Source: JANSWP01 sp041941305
Lineage (GTDB): Bacteria; Bacteroidota; Bacteroidia; Chitinophagales; Saprospiraceae
Direction of reading: 5' to 3'
DNA: 64,000 nt
NCBI GenBank assembly: GCA_041941305.1
Contig: JBGTQJ010000005.1
Coordinates: forward strand, 124,001 to 188,000
Translations under genes and position numbers: made by a program
Notes under the pieces: generated by a model
The model's input: the letters and a program-made list of their open reading frames with translations, nothing else
Databases searched by the model: none
Told to the model about the DNA's origin: nothing
Shown here: positions 1-10,155 of the stretch, one piece after another
Numbering within the stretch: position 1 is the first letter of the stretch
Layout: each line of letters starts with the position of its first letter

Positions 1-1
1 A

Positions 2-3000
2 TTAAGTCTTGGTTTTCGCGATGTCGCTGCTATTATTGAATCTTCTGATAAAGAAATTTGGATTTTAACCGAAAGAAGTCTTCAAAAATATGACCCGGAA
101 AACGATAATTTTATCAGGTATGATTCAAATTTTGGAATTGAAGCACCTTTTTATTCCCATTTGTATGAAGACATCAATGGGCATATTTGGATTGGTACCT
201 GGCTCAACGGTTTGATAAAAGTATTGAAAGAAACCCAGTCATGCCGTTCCTTTTTCCCAAATCAGGATGATTTATCCAATAAAGAAAATAAGTATATCAG
301 ACTATTAAAAAGGGATCGAAAAAATAGAATTTGGGTAGGAACCCTTGGTGGATTGTTTCAATTTTTCCCAGAAACGGAAACATTTAAAAAGCAGGTCATT
401 ATTGATTCCCTGGCAAGTTTCCATTATAGATCAATGGTAGAGGACGAGTTGAACAATTTGTGGTTTGCTATGGGTAATAAAGGACTTATCAGATGGAATG
501 AATCGGAGAATGATGCTGAATTTTTTACGGATATTAGCCATAACCCATTTAGTCTCAATAGCCATCGGGTTTATGAATTACACATTGACCATTTTTCTAA
601 TCTTTGGATTACCACATTTAATGGTCTGAATAAGGTCAGATTGAATGATGATTTCGAATTATATCAAATTGAAAATACAATTGAGCACAATCGAAATTTT
701 ACTTCTGGTTTATTTAAGGGGAATGGGGAGAGCATATGGTTTAATAATACAAAGAGGGAGATATTTTATATCGAAAAATTAGGTGCGAAACCGGAAATCA
801 TGCCTGTTGGAAAAGGAGAAAATTCCTTCCAAAGTGGTATTGTTTCAGGAGGATTTTTGGACTTGGATAATCGATTATGGTTTGGAATGTTGGGAGGTGA
901 ACTTCAATATTTTGATGATGAAACCAAAAAAATACATTCGGTTGAAATAGTTGAACAATTCGATAAAATGAGCCCGGCTAAATTTGCTCAGGATCCGGAA
1001 GATCCCGACGTTTTTTGGTTCGCTTCCAATCTCGGAATCACAAAATTTAATAAAGAAACCAAGGCATTAAAGGCTTTTGCACCAATGGATTATGTCTCTC
1101 ATCCTTTGTTGGTAAATAACGTCTCGAGGTCATTGGTGATGTTGGACAATGGGATCATTTGGGCAGGTGTGAAAAATGGCTTGGGAAAATTTGACCCTAA
1201 AAAAGATGAATTCCGTTTTTTTCACCATGATGATAAGGACCCGAATTCATTAATTGCGCTGGGAGTAGGGGAGTTGATTGAATTTCCCAGGGAGGTGGTT
1301 TGGATGAGTTCGAAAAACGGACTTTGCCGATTGGATACCAAGACAGAGACTTTTACCAATTTTACGAATTCAAACGGATTATTGGAAAATGTGGTATTGG
1401 CAAAAGTGCCGGATGGCGATAAACATCTCTGGTTTACCACTCCAAATTACCTCATGCGAATCAATGTTTTGACCAATGAAATTGAATCTTTTGAAGTCAA
1501 TAATGAATTGTCAAAATACTTTAGAAGACCACAAGGATTTCGAGACGATAAGGGACGGATTCACATCGGTAGTGTCAATGGATTTTATGTTTTTCATCCC
1601 GATAGTTTGAACAAAAGCGAAATTGTACCCAAAGTTTATTTAACTGATTTCAAAATCAAGAACCAATCAGTTGATTTGGGTGTGGCTCCTACTTTTGTGA
1701 AAAAAATCAACTTGAATTATACGGATAATGTTTTCTCATTTGAATATGCGGCCCTGCATTTTACCAACCCATTCAAAAATCAGTACCAATACATTTTGGA
1801 AGGTTTTCAGAAAGAATGGACGCATGTGGGCAATGAACGAAAAGTGACCTTCACAAATTTACCCTCCGGACAGTATTTTTTCAAAGTCAAAGCTTCGAAT
1901 AGTGACGGCATCTGGAATGAAAAGCCTTTGGAAATTGAAGTCCAAATTGCGCCGCCATATTGGTTGACAAGCTGGTTTAAAGCTTTGGTTTTTTTAGTCA
2001 TCACGACTATTTTATATATCATTTACAATACTCGAATGCGGGCGATTGACCTCAAAAATCAAAAGGAATTGGCAGAACAATCCGCACGATACAAAAGCAG
2101 GTTTTTGGCAAATATCAGCCATGAGATTCGAACACCAATGAATGCCATCATTGGTTTGAGTAAATTGATGCTGGAAACACCGCTTTCTAAAAAACAAAAT
2201 GAATATACGGATGCAATTCGGCAGTCTTCCGAAAATTTATTGGTGATTATCAATGATTTATTAGACCACTCAAAAATTGAGTCCGGTACTTTTTCTTTTC
2301 TCAAAAAACCGTTTGACCTGTCAGATAATTTGAAAACACTTATAAAAGCCTTGAGTTTTAGAGCAGAGGAGAAAGGATTAGACCTAAAATTAAAAATTGA
2401 AAAAGGCGTAGACAATCAATTAATCGGTGATAATGTCCGGCTCAATCAGATTTTGATAAACCTCGTTGGTAATGCCATCAAGTTTACAGAAAAGGGAACT
2501 ATCTTATTGGCGGTTCGAAAATTGAACAATACTGGAAAAAATACCGAATTGGAATTTGAAGTTTCAGACACTGGTGTTGGTATTCCCAACGATAAATTGA
2601 AAATCATTTTTGAACGGTTTAAGCAGGCGAGTGATGAAACATTTGCGGAATTTGGGGGCACGGGATTAGGTCTGGCTATATCCAGGCAATTGGTTGAAAG
2701 ACAAGGAGGTAAATTGGAAATAGAAAGTAAAGTGGGGCTTGGGACGAAGCTTGTGTTCAATTTGCCTTTTGAAATTAATCGAACAGCATCGCTTGTGAAA
2801 AAAGAACAGATAGTTGTTCCTGAATTTAACTTAGAGAACTTAAAAATATTGGTGGTGGAGGATACCTATTTTAATCAAATGTTGATTATAGAGCTATTGA
2901 AAAAGCAAATAAAAGGAGTCGTCATTGAGGTAGCTGAAAACGGTGAGAAAGCCTTGCAAATTCTGGAAATGGAATTATTCGATTTAATTTTAATGGATGT

Positions 3001-3214
3001 CAAAATGCCCGTCATGGATGGTTTTGAAGCGACTCAAAAAATTCGAAAAAAAGAACATTTAAAGCATATCCCTATACTTGGGTTGACGGCGAATGCCCTG
3101 CCTGAACAAGTCGAAAAGTGCCGCCTGGCAGGAATGGACGCAGTGGTGACCAAACCGATTAATGGCGCAGAATTGTTTTCAGAGATGAGAAAAGTAATTA
3201 GTCAAGTGGACTAA
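2..3214 (+). CDS. Hybrid two-component sensor kinase, 5' end outside the window
   Basis: The frame is open to the left edge of the window, so this is the C-terminal ~1070 residues of a longer protein. Repeated short 'GxIWIGT/W' stretches are two-component-regulator propeller blades, followed by a Y_Y_Y-type beta domain (about nt 1630-1950) and one membrane helix (about nt 1970-2035). A HisKA helix carries SHEIRTP with the phospho-acceptor His at nt 2120-2122. The HATPase domain shows N-, G1- (DTGVGIP) and G2-box (GGTGLGLAIS) motifs. A receiver domain at the C-terminus has its Asp in LMDVKMP (nt 2996-2998). There is no AraC-type HTH after the receiver, unlike the other hybrid regulators here, so output probably passes to a separate partner or is intramolecular. 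The propeller most likely senses a periplasmic ligand such as a glycan; which one cannot be read from sequence. Confidence 0.93.
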   Translation, partial: LSLGFRDVAAIIESSDKEIWILTERSLQKYDPENDNFIRYDSNFGIEAPFYSHLYEDINGHIWIGTWLNGLIKVLKETQSCRSFFPNQDDLSNKENKYIRLLKRDRKNRIWVGTLGGLFQFFPETETFKKQVIIDSLASFHYRSMVEDELNNLWFAMGNKGLIRWNESENDAEFFTDISHNPFSLNSHRVYELHIDHFSNLWITTFNGLNKVRLNDDFELYQIENTIEHNRNFTSGLFKGNGESIWFNNTKREIFYIEKLGAKPEIMPVGKGENSFQSGIVSGGFLDLDNRLWFGMLGGELQYFDDETKKIHSVEIVEQFDKMSPAKFAQDPEDPDVFWFASNLGITKFNKETKALKAFAPMDYVSHPLLVNNVSRSLVMLDNGIIWAGVKNGLGKFDPKKDEFRFFHHDDKDPNSLIALGVGELIEFPREVVWMSSKNGLCRLDTKTETFTNFTNSNGLLENVVLAKVPDGDKHLWFTTPNYLMRINVLTNEIESFEVNNELSKYFRRPQGFRDDKGRIHIGSVNGFYVFHPDSLNKSEIVPKVYLTDFKIKNQSVDLGVAPTFVKKINLNYTDNVFSFEYAALHFTNPFKNQYQYILEGFQKEWTHVGNERKVTFTNLPSGQYFFKVKASNSDGIWNEKPLEIEVQIAPPYWLTSWFKALVFLVITTILYIIYNTRMRAIDLKNQKELAEQSARYKSRFLANISHEIRTPMNAIIGLSKLMLETPLSKKQNEYTDAIRQSSENLLVIINDLLDHSKIESGTFSFLKKPFDLSDNLKTLIKALSFRAEEKGLDLKLKIEKGVDNQLIGDNVRLNQILINLVGNAIKFTEKGTILLAVRKLNNTGKNTELEFEVSDTGVGIPNDKLKIIFERFKQASDETFAEFGGTGLGLAISRQLVERQGGKLEIESKVGLGTKLVFNLPFEINRTASLVKKEQIVVPEFNLENLKILVVEDTYFNQMLIIELLKKQIKGVVIEVAENGEKALQILEMELFDLILMDVKMPVMDGFEATQKIRKKEHLKHIPILGLTANALPEQVEKCRLAGMDAVVTKPINGAELFSEMRKVISQVD

Positions 3215-3325
3215 TCCCATCCTTTTTTCAGATACCAAAGAATACCGAATATATTTTCTCATATTGGGTAAAACTTTTGAAAAAACCATTTGTATTCTTT
3301 AAATTGTATTTTGTATTTGCAATTA

Positions 3326-3480
3326 AGAGTTTGTTTAAAAATTTTCCGAACTGGAAATCAAGGCTTTATGGTTCTGGCGAAAATTTATTTAGGGAATTTG
3401 CCGGGGCAAGTGACCAAAATAAATTGAATCCAGGTTCACAAAGCCTTGGTTTCCAGGAGATAAAAATTTAAACATGCTCT
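3326..3480. repeat. Inverted-repeat element, family B copy 1
   Basis: A 155-bp element bounded by AGAG...CTCT with imperfect terminal inverted repeats of about 42 bp. Both ends contain GTTTAAA, CTGGAAA and CAAGGCTTT in the same order when read inwards. Its sister copy lies at 57356-57509, and a short copy near 49204-49275 keeps only the ends. It sits 12 bp upstream of the next start codon. A 64-codon ORF crosses it but looks like chance. Confidence 0.75.
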
Positions 3481-3492
3481 AAAAGAATCATT

Positions 3493-5877
3493 ATGAAATT
3501 GATACCTTTCAAGACACAGGCTGCCGAACTACCTTTGAGAGTTCTTCTAAGCCTTGATAAGCAAATAAAGTCTGTTGAGGGTTATGCAAATAATCCAGAC
3601 CATCCAAATAATAAATCTGCAAAAGAAGTATTAAAGTCGATTGAAAAATATCCGGAATTGAGGGATGGTATTGAAGATTGGAGCCAGCTGCCCAAATATG
3701 AAAAGGAGTTAAATATTTTACTGGAACCACTTTTCCCCGAAACGCTCCAGGATAATGAAATTAAGGCGGTGGTGATGCCATTTAAATACCATGCCTTTAA
3801 TCCTACCAGGCGGTTTGAAAATATTTTGAATAATGCGGGGGATGATTATGTATTTGATATTATTGGCTATGATGATGATAAGCTTTATTACTATGCAAGT
3901 TCCTTCATTTTGATGGCTTATTATAAACAAGCCTTTAAAGTAAGCCGACCTATTTATGCCAATATCCCTGATCAACGTACTGGAATGATGCGCCATTATC
4001 GCGCCCTGTTTAATGCGGATGCGATGGAAATCATCAAAACCGATAAAGCGCCGGATTTGACTCAGGAGGATTTTGATGAATTGCTGGTTGCGGGGGAGAA
4101 TTTAGAAGTATGGAAGAAAAAAATTCCACCTAATAGTTATATACTGAAGGGCTATGGCATGATGAATTTGTACGATGCAACAAATGACATGATCATCTCT
4201 AAGACCCGATCCATATTTCTGAGAAATGACGAAAATGTATTTCCAGAATTTGCACAAAACCTCCGTCATTTATTTGGTATCAAAGACTTGCAGGTTGGAT
4301 ACTCTGTGTACAATACCAAAACGGAGGAATCTGTAGGTACTTATTTTAAAAGGGGATCGAAGAGTTTGTTTTTAGATGACAACGAAAATATCAAATATCA
4401 AAACATGTTTTGTGATGGTGTAAGTGGTTGTGCATTAAAGAAGAATAAAATTCTGGCTATTGCTGATGTAGACTATTATGGGAAAATGACCAATAAGAAT
4501 CTTTTTTATCAGAAGCTGAGTAAGAAGGGCATAAAGAGTTTGATTCTGGTTCCCATGAAAATCAAGCAGGGTTTTGTTCAAATGATCGAATTGGCCTCGA
4601 CGCGTAAAAATGAATTGAATGATCTCAATGCTTCTGTATTGAACGATTTAATTCCGTTTATTCAGACTGCCTCGGAGCGCTATTTTGATGAGAGTCAAAA
4701 CATTTTAGAAAGTACCATACAGGAACATTATACCTCTATACATCCTACTGTAAAGTGGCGCTTTTTAGATGCCGTAAATGTCTACAATCAAGAAAAAGCT
4801 GCTGGTAAGGAAAATCCCGTTTTAGAAGACATCGTATTTGAAGAGGTCTATCCCCTTTATGGGCAATTGGATATCAAGGGCTCTTCAACTGCTCGGAATA
4901 CTGCCATACAAACGGATTTGGCATTGCAACTATCACTGGTCATTGAAACTTTCAAAAAGGTAATGTCTGTGCAGCCTTTCCCAATTTATAAAAACCTGGT
5001 TTTCAGGGTTCAAAAATATCTGGATAGGGTGACAAGTGGACTCAATGCAGGTGATGAGACAGGTATTCTCGAGTTTCTAAAACATGAGATCAATCCTGTA
5101 TTCAACCACCTACGTACCCTAAATCCAGAATTTGAAGCGGCCGTAGAAGGCTATTGTTCCATGATAGATCCCAAGTTGCAATTGGTTTATCTGAAGAGGA
5201 AAATGTACGAAGACAGTGTCACCATGCTCAACGAACGGCTCGCTACTTATCTCGATGGTAAGCAGGAAGAGGCCCAGAAAATGTTTCCACATTATTACGA
5301 GCGTTACAAAACAGATGGAGTAGAATTCAATATGTATATCGGCGATCAATTGGTCAACGACCAGGAATTCAAGCCTTTGCACTTGCACAATCTTCGTTTG
5401 TGGCAGTTGCAAATGATATGCGAATTGGAACAAGTGGCTTATGACCTGAAGGACGAAATGCCTTATCCATTAAAGGTTGCATCTTTGGTTTTAATTCACA
5501 GCAACCCTTTGGCCATTGCCTTTAGTATGGAACAAAAGCAATTTGATGTCAACGGAGCTTACAATGCACGATATGAAATCATCAAAAAACGCATTGACAA
5601 ATCGCACATCAAAGGTACAGATGAACGTTTAACTCAGCCTGGAAAAATCGCTATTGTCTATTCTCAAAATCGCGATGCAAAGGAATACCTCAAATACATT
5701 GAATATCTGCAATCAGAAAATTTAGTAGGTAAAGTCGAAATGCTGGATTTGGAGGATTTGCAAGGGGTTTCGGGTTTGAAGGCAATTCGAGTAGAGATGA
5801 TTTATAAGGAAAAGGAGAAGAAAAGAAAGAATGGTGTGAAGACAAGGAAATTGAAGGCAGAAGCAGTGGTTGGGTAG
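3493..5877 (+). CDS. Large cytosolic GAF-like protein, conserved hypothetical
   Basis: A 794-residue protein with no signal peptide or membrane helix. The middle (about residues 290-400) has a GAF-like pattern ending in an ILVPM...G.VQMIELAS strand, a form common in bacterial signalling GAF domains. The flanking regions are alpha-helical and unassigned, and the last ~25 residues are Lys/Arg-rich. I recall similarly sized GAF proteins as common, uncharacterised genes in Bacteroidota. No output domain (kinase, GGDEF, HTH) is visible. Start: first ATG, 12 bp after repeat element B1. It follows a sensor kinase, but a 278-bp gap and the repeat separate them, so an operon is not evident. Function unknown; sensing of a small ligand is only suggested by the GAF-like fold. 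Confidence 0.85.
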   Translation: MKLIPFKTQAAELPLRVLLSLDKQIKSVEGYANNPDHPNNKSAKEVLKSIEKYPELRDGIEDWSQLPKYEKELNILLEPLFPETLQDNEIKAVVMPFKYHAFNPTRRFENILNNAGDDYVFDIIGYDDDKLYYYASSFILMAYYKQAFKVSRPIYANIPDQRTGMMRHYRALFNADAMEIIKTDKAPDLTQEDFDELLVAGENLEVWKKKIPPNSYILKGYGMMNLYDATNDMIISKTRSIFLRNDENVFPEFAQNLRHLFGIKDLQVGYSVYNTKTEESVGTYFKRGSKSLFLDDNENIKYQNMFCDGVSGCALKKNKILAIADVDYYGKMTNKNLFYQKLSKKGIKSLILVPMKIKQGFVQMIELASTRKNELNDLNASVLNDLIPFIQTASERYFDESQNILESTIQEHYTSIHPTVKWRFLDAVNVYNQEKAAGKENPVLEDIVFEEVYPLYGQLDIKGSSTARNTAIQTDLALQLSLVIETFKKVMSVQPFPIYKNLVFRVQKYLDRVTSGLNAGDETGILEFLKHEINPVFNHLRTLNPEFEAAVEGYCSMIDPKLQLVYLKRKMYEDSVTMLNERLATYLDGKQEEAQKMFPHYYERYKTDGVEFNMYIGDQLVNDQEFKPLHLHNLRLWQLQMICELEQVAYDLKDEMPYPLKVASLVLIHSNPLAIAFSMEQKQFDVNGAYNARYEIIKKRIDKSHIKGTDERLTQPGKIAIVYSQNRDAKEYLKYIEYLQSENLVGKVEMLDLEDLQGVSGLKAIRVEMIYKEKEKKRKNGVKTRKLKAEAVVG

Positions 5878-5983
5878 AAATTTTTTCTATGTTTGAGATA
5901 TACTGAAATGAATTTTCTTTGTGAACATACGCTTATAGTTATTTTTATCAAATCAATTTTTTCATTTCAAAAACGCTTCAACC

Positions 5984-6214
5984 ATGGATTCTAACCTTTT
6001 TATTGACAAAAAAATCAACCACTATGCTAATATGATTTTGGAGGACAAAGGCAAGGGAGATCAACAAGCAATTGGTGAATTGAGCTTCTACCTTGCTTTG
6101 CGTAGGGTGAAAAATGGCAAATTTACAGCAGAAGATCTAGGGCTGATGGACGCAATCAATGACTTTTTGAGGCATCAGGGGATTGTGAATAATACCACGC
6201 TTTTTTATAAGTAA
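5984..6214 (+). CDS. Small hypothetical protein, 76 aa
   Basis: A 76-residue soluble protein with no signal peptide, rich in charged residues, predicted mostly helical. I do not recognise the family. It is 106 bp downstream of the GAF-like protein on the same strand and may be co-transcribed. Its TAA stop codon coincides with the first three bases of a family A inverted-repeat element (6212-6375), so the element abuts or forms the end of the reading frame. It could be truncated relative to relatives. Confidence 0.6.
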   Translation: MDSNLFIDKKINHYANMILEDKGKGDQQAIGELSFYLALRRVKNGKFTAEDLGLMDAINDFLRHQGIVNNTTLFYK

Positions 6215-6375
6215 GCACCAAATCATAAATATGTATAAGTAAAATTTTGGAATTCATTTTTTCTCTCACAAGGCGAAAAACGCAGCCATAGCCTAAGCTC
6301 TGGCGAGTATTTTCAACGAAGTGAGCGATAAAATGAAGCTAAAATTACTTGTAGATAATTGTGGTTTGGTGCTTA
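6212..6375. repeat. Inverted-repeat element, family A copy 1
   Basis: A 164-bp element whose ends are imperfect inverted repeats of about 35 bp: TAAGCACCAAA reads inwards from 6212 and, on the other strand, from 6375. A second inverted pair lies inside (left TTCATTTTTTCTCTCAC, right GTGAGCGATAAAATGAA). The centre holds the family core AAGGCGAAAAACGCAG followed by GCTCTGGCGAGTATTTT. Related elements are at 40927-41148 (same termini) and 21912-22067 (different termini, same core). No ORF is inside, so this looks like a non-autonomous MITE or REP-type unit. Confidence 0.8.
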
Positions 6376-6435
6376 GGAAAGTATTTGGCATGTTTTCTTG
6401 TCCAGTCTAGTCTCTAAACTAAAGGAGTATCCATG

Positions 6436-7638
6436 TTATAAGTTAGTATTAATATCAAAACGACTTCCAAATTCATCTGCTAATAAATAAAGATTTTTTA
6501 CCATATATTCCTCTAACTTACCTGGATCTTGACATTCTATTGATATCAAACCAAAGGACTCCTCTTGTTTACCTTGTCGTTTACGAATTGGGATAATGAT
6601 TAATCCTCCTGGATTTTCTTTATCAATAATAAATTTTGACCTGGTTGTATTAAGTACCCAGTCCAAATGAAGCTTTAGTTTGTTTTGCTCTTTTATGGAT
6701 GGCAAGGATTTCTCACCATAATTTTTGCCAGAAATCAATTTGTACTTCTCATTTTCCTTTTTTATTAACATAATTCGCAAAGCTCCTCTGCTAATAATTT
6801 TTAGTTCGTCAAAGTACCTATAAATATAGGTCGTGATGATTTCATTGTTGGCGATTATTCCGCCGTTTAGATTTAATTTTTCTCTTTTAATCTGCTCACA
6901 AAGTGAAAATATGATTTTCACCGTAGAGATTGAATTTCTACCGGGAGCGGGACTTTTTTTAATTGCTTCAAAAATAACATTAGCATATTCTCTTTTTTGA
7001 GTCTTTTTAGATTCGTGATAGTGTTCTTTAGAAGATCTCCAATTGAAAAATAAAGCTACCAATGGATCCTTTTTATCATCTCTGAGAATAAATGTAACTC
7101 TTGATTTAACGCCTTCTCTTTCGCGGAACCCACCCGAATTTTCCTTGTTTTCATTTGTGTCTTCAATCGGAGGAATACTCAACTCCCAATGTTCATCCGC
7201 TTTACCGTTGAGTGTTTTTCTAAAATCATCATATACCACCGGACCAAACATAGGAGTTGGGTCTCTTAATCCGGCATAGGCAATTAAGTTGTATTCATCT
7301 TTAAGGTCTTCATCAGCAATGTATAAAGTAATTGCATCGACTGCTTCCTCTTCTTCCACCAACTGTTTGATATAAGCTCTAACTGCAGCTATGCTTTCTT
7401 CATAGTTATACTTTACAATCTTTATTTTTTGTTTTTGAATTAGCAGGAAATAATTAGCTATGTGGGATACAAATAAGATTATAGCGGCTGTGAGTACGCC
7501 GAAGCCTACTTGTTTTTGCCAAATAAAATAATCTACTTCGCCTTCCAGGTATTTTCCCCATACCAATAAGACTATTGAAAGTAGGATCAGCGAGCCAAAA
7601 TTAATTAGCTCCTTTTGAGACAAAAATTTAACTTTCAT
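6436..7638 (-). CDS. Membrane-anchored protein with GAF-like domains
   Basis: A 400-residue protein with two N-terminal membrane helices (about residues 13-30 and 45-67), then a cytosolic part. The cytosolic part looks like two GAF-like units: about 80-235 (containing VALFFNWRSSKEHY) and about 250-390 (containing GGLIIIPIRKR and SFGLISIECQDP). No enzymatic motif is visible. It is the last gene of a minus-strand run, 56 bp after the SorC-type regulator, and so is probably in the same operon as the sigma factor and dehydrogenases. Role unknown; a membrane-tethered sensor is possible. The family assignment is by pattern only. Confidence 0.75.
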   Translation of the reverse strand: MKVKFLSQKELINFGSLILLSIVLLVWGKYLEGEVDYFIWQKQVGFGVLTAAIILFVSHIANYFLLIQKQKIKIVKYNYEESIAAVRAYIKQLVEEEEAVDAITLYIADEDLKDEYNLIAYAGLRDPTPMFGPVVYDDFRKTLNGKADEHWELSIPPIEDTNENKENSGGFREREGVKSRVTFILRDDKKDPLVALFFNWRSSKEHYHESKKTQKREYANVIFEAIKKSPAPGRNSISTVKIIFSLCEQIKREKLNLNGGIIANNEIITTYIYRYFDELKIISRGALRIMLIKKENEKYKLISGKNYGEKSLPSIKEQNKLKLHLDWVLNTTRSKFIIDKENPGGLIIIPIRKRQGKQEESFGLISIECQDPGKLEEYMVKNLYLLADEFGSRFDINTNL

Positions 7639-7694
7639 AATATATAGATTTGGTAGAGGTCTAGATTTCCATTTGAAAGAATTTTATTAATAAG

Positions 7695-9029
7695 TCAACT
7701 CAAAGGAATCATCTCCTTCGTCTTCTCCGACCAGTATTTCCTGTCCTCCATCAATACTGCTCCAGATTTTTCTTTGATAAAATCTCTGTAATCCTGTTCA
7801 TTCATTTGATTCAACAGCGCGAGTGCACAATGCGAATCGATGATCAACCTGGAAACTGGGCATGGATCCTGTGCTAGCAAAGCATGCAGGATTTTTGCTT
7901 TTCGGGCTCCAACTGCAATGCCAATAACACCCCCTCCCTGTTTATTTTTGCGATGTTTGCTGGCGATGGCTTTAAAATCACCTGGGTTGGCAGCTAAAAT
8001 TCGTTGATTGATGCGAACCAGGAAGTTAGATACAGCTGCATCATCTTTGCTATCTTGAGAAGACACCAGGTGTCCCCCGATATCTCCTACTATTTTACCT
8101 GCCTGAACATAGGTTTCCAATTCAGCTATTTCTTTTTCACTGAGTAAATGTGTAAGGTATTTATGAAATGTAGTCACGCTATCCACAGCTCCAAAGCCTG
8201 TTATAATAGTGGTCATTTCATTGATTAAAGCTTCATTGTTTTTATCTTTTTCTCGTGACATCATTGGATTTTTTGGTGGCCGTGTACCAAAAATGCGCTT
8301 GTAGGATACACGGTTGGTTAAAAATTTATGGGTATTCTCAAAATGTTGTGTATGCTCAGCAAGGTTCCAGGGAATGAAGAATGGTACGTTGAGTGGAACT
8401 GCGACCCCTCGTCCTCCCAATTTCTGCACAAACTTGGTAATAATGGAATTGCAACTTAGCTGGATTGCAGATTCCAGCTTTCTGATTGATTTGTTTTCCT
8501 TTCTTGTATATTCCAGGTCGCCAAATAAACTTACCCCCTTTATTTGTGAATCTCCAATTTCTCCCGGTAGTGGATGGAGGTTATCAACTACTTTCCATAC
8601 AGCATATCCCCAGTTAAATCCTATGGTTTGATCTTTTCCATTAAACAGGATCTTAGATAATTGACGAGCAGCCTCTCTGGATATTAATTTCAAAGCTTCT
8701 TTTTCTGCATTGAAATCATCTCTTAGTGTTTCTTCAGCTATTCTTGGAGTAGGTTTAATTGTCAACTTTATTGGCTTCATTTCCAACTGTGCTTCCAACC
8801 TCTTTTTAAGTTCTTCTATTTGCTTTGTTTGATAAACAGTGGTATGCACTGAAGAGTCTAGTGCCTTCAGGTTCAGTTTTGGTACATGGGTAATGTCTCC
8901 TTTTTCAAGTCCTCTTTCTATGATTTGGTATACTTTTCTTTCTTCTTCCATAACCATTTGTGCAATCTGTTTTTCATGGAACCCTTCACAGTATAGTGCA
9001 ATCACTTGTTGGTATATTATATCATTCAT
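7695..9029 (-). CDS. SorC/DeoR-type sugar-binding transcriptional regulator
   Basis: A 444-residue protein. The N-terminus (about residues 1-45, 'ALYCEGFHEKQIAQMVMEEE') looks like a helix-turn-helix. The rest matches the SorC-type sugar-binding domain: an isomerase-like fold with 'IGFNWGYAVWKVVDNL', a GAVDSV-type stretch, then a 'GKIVGDIGGHLVSSQ' loop and 'GVIGIAVGARKAKILHALL'. Proteins of this family bind a phosphorylated sugar and switch operons of sugar metabolism. It is longer than the usual ~315 residues, with an extra segment of about 100 residues between HTH and sugar domain. It lies 27 bp after the Gfo/Idh/MocA gene in the same operon, so it is the likely local regulator. The effector is unknown; a product of rhamnoside breakdown is my guess. 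Confidence 0.8.
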   Translation of the reverse strand: MNDIIYQQVIALYCEGFHEKQIAQMVMEEERKVYQIIERGLEKGDITHVPKLNLKALDSSVHTTVYQTKQIEELKKRLEAQLEMKPIKLTIKPTPRIAEETLRDDFNAEKEALKLISREAARQLSKILFNGKDQTIGFNWGYAVWKVVDNLHPLPGEIGDSQIKGVSLFGDLEYTRKENKSIRKLESAIQLSCNSIITKFVQKLGGRGVAVPLNVPFFIPWNLAEHTQHFENTHKFLTNRVSYKRIFGTRPPKNPMMSREKDKNNEALINEMTTIITGFGAVDSVTTFHKYLTHLLSEKEIAELETYVQAGKIVGDIGGHLVSSQDSKDDAAVSNFLVRINQRILAANPGDFKAIASKHRKNKQGGGVIGIAVGARKAKILHALLAQDPCPVSRLIIDSHCALALLNQMNEQDYRDFIKEKSGAVLMEDRKYWSEKTKEMIPLS

Positions 9030-9056
9030 AAATCATTATTGAGTTTGTAGAGTGAT

Positions 9057-10154
9057 TTAAATATTGCTATCAGAAAGTAAATGGGTATAAGTTTGTCTCA
9101 TCAATCTCTGTGTTTGCAAGCCGTGATTCAGTTCAGGAACAATTCCCAACCCTTCTTTCCCTCCAAAAAAGAGATAGTGGGCATGAACGAGTGCTCGTAA
9201 CCATCCTGGAGATGTATTGGCCGCTGGAAAATTGCTGTCTGGTTGATAGTCATTACTACAATTCAGGATCGTCCACTGCTTCCCATCCTTTTGATTAAAA
9301 AATTCCAGGTGATCTGGGTATTCCGTTGACAACCGAAGTGCACCTTTGCTACCTCTGATTTCCAAAGCAAAAACTTCTCCTGTGCCGGCAGAAACACGAC
9401 TAGCGAGGAGTGTGCCTATAGCTCCCGATTTTCTATCTTTAAGCAAGGCAGTTGTGCATAAATCAGAGTTAATATGTACATCTTCAAAACGCCCACTTTT
9501 TTGTGCATTTAATACTTCCAGGGTTTCACCAAAAAAGGCAACTAAGAGGCTAAAAGCATGTGCTCCCAAATCAGAAATTGCACCTCCTTTAGGAATCGGT
9601 TTCAATCTAGGTTGCCGTTTTGCGCGGTATTCAGCATTTAAGTAGCCACTATGTAGATAACGAGCATGAAAATGAATTGCTTTGCCAACTTTTCCAGCCT
9701 TCCATAATTGTAATGCTTTTCGAACCGTGGACATTTGAAGGAATTGGAATCCCACTTGTATTTGCTTCCCTTTCGGTAGTGACTTTGATAATTGGATCAT
9801 TGATTCTTCTTCGTATGGAGTTGCACAGACTGGCTTTTCCAGATAAATTCTTTTTACGGATTCTATTGTTAAAGCCTTTTTGAACTGGGCAAAGTGAAAA
9901 TCCAAAGGACTTAGGATGAAAAGTGTATCAAAGTCTTTGTTTTGAAGCAAGGCTTCTGTTTCTAATGATTTTTGAAACCCATATTTCTTCGCGAATGCAT
10001 CCCTGCTTTCCTTTCGAAGAGAACTGACAGCAATGAGTTCCAAATTGGGAATATTGTCATAATAATGTGGCAAAGCGCTCAGTGCATACGCATGCCCACG
10101 AGCAATGGCACCAGCTCCAATAAAAGCGATTCTATGTTTTTTCAATCTTTTCAT
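9057..10154 (-). CDS. Gfo/Idh/MocA-family NAD(P)-dependent oxidoreductase
   Basis: A 365-residue enzyme. The Rossmann motif is near the N-terminus (RIAFIGAGAIARGHA), followed by the family's EKP motif (YLEKPVCATPYEE) and a C-terminal alpha/beta substrate domain with 'GGAISDLGAHAFSLLVAFFGE', where the DLGAH region supplies the family's catalytic His. Family members oxidise or epimerise sugars, inositols and their derivatives. I start at the ATG at 10154 because the longer reading overlaps the upstream gene by 56 bp, whereas this start lies 1 bp after that gene's stop at 10156, which suggests translational coupling. No signal peptide, so cytoplasmic. The substrate cannot be read from the sequence. 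Confidence 0.92.
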   Translation of the reverse strand: MKRLKKHRIAFIGAGAIARGHAYALSALPHYYDNIPNLELIAVSSLRKESRDAFAKKYGFQKSLETEALLQNKDFDTLFILSPLDFHFAQFKKALTIESVKRIYLEKPVCATPYEEESMIQLSKSLPKGKQIQVGFQFLQMSTVRKALQLWKAGKVGKAIHFHARYLHSGYLNAEYRAKRQPRLKPIPKGGAISDLGAHAFSLLVAFFGETLEVLNAQKSGRFEDVHINSDLCTTALLKDRKSGAIGTLLASRVSAGTGEVFALEIRGSKGALRLSTEYPDHLEFFNQKDGKQWTILNCSNDYQPDSNFPAANTSPGWLRALVHAHYLFFGGKEGLGIVPELNHGLQTQRLMRQTYTHLLSDSNI

Positions 10155-10155
10155 T

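Noticed and set aside
3277..3471. 64-codon ORF upstream of the GAF-like protein
   Set aside because: It runs through inverted-repeat element B1, whose sister copy at 57356 has stops in the same frame, so it is fortuitous.
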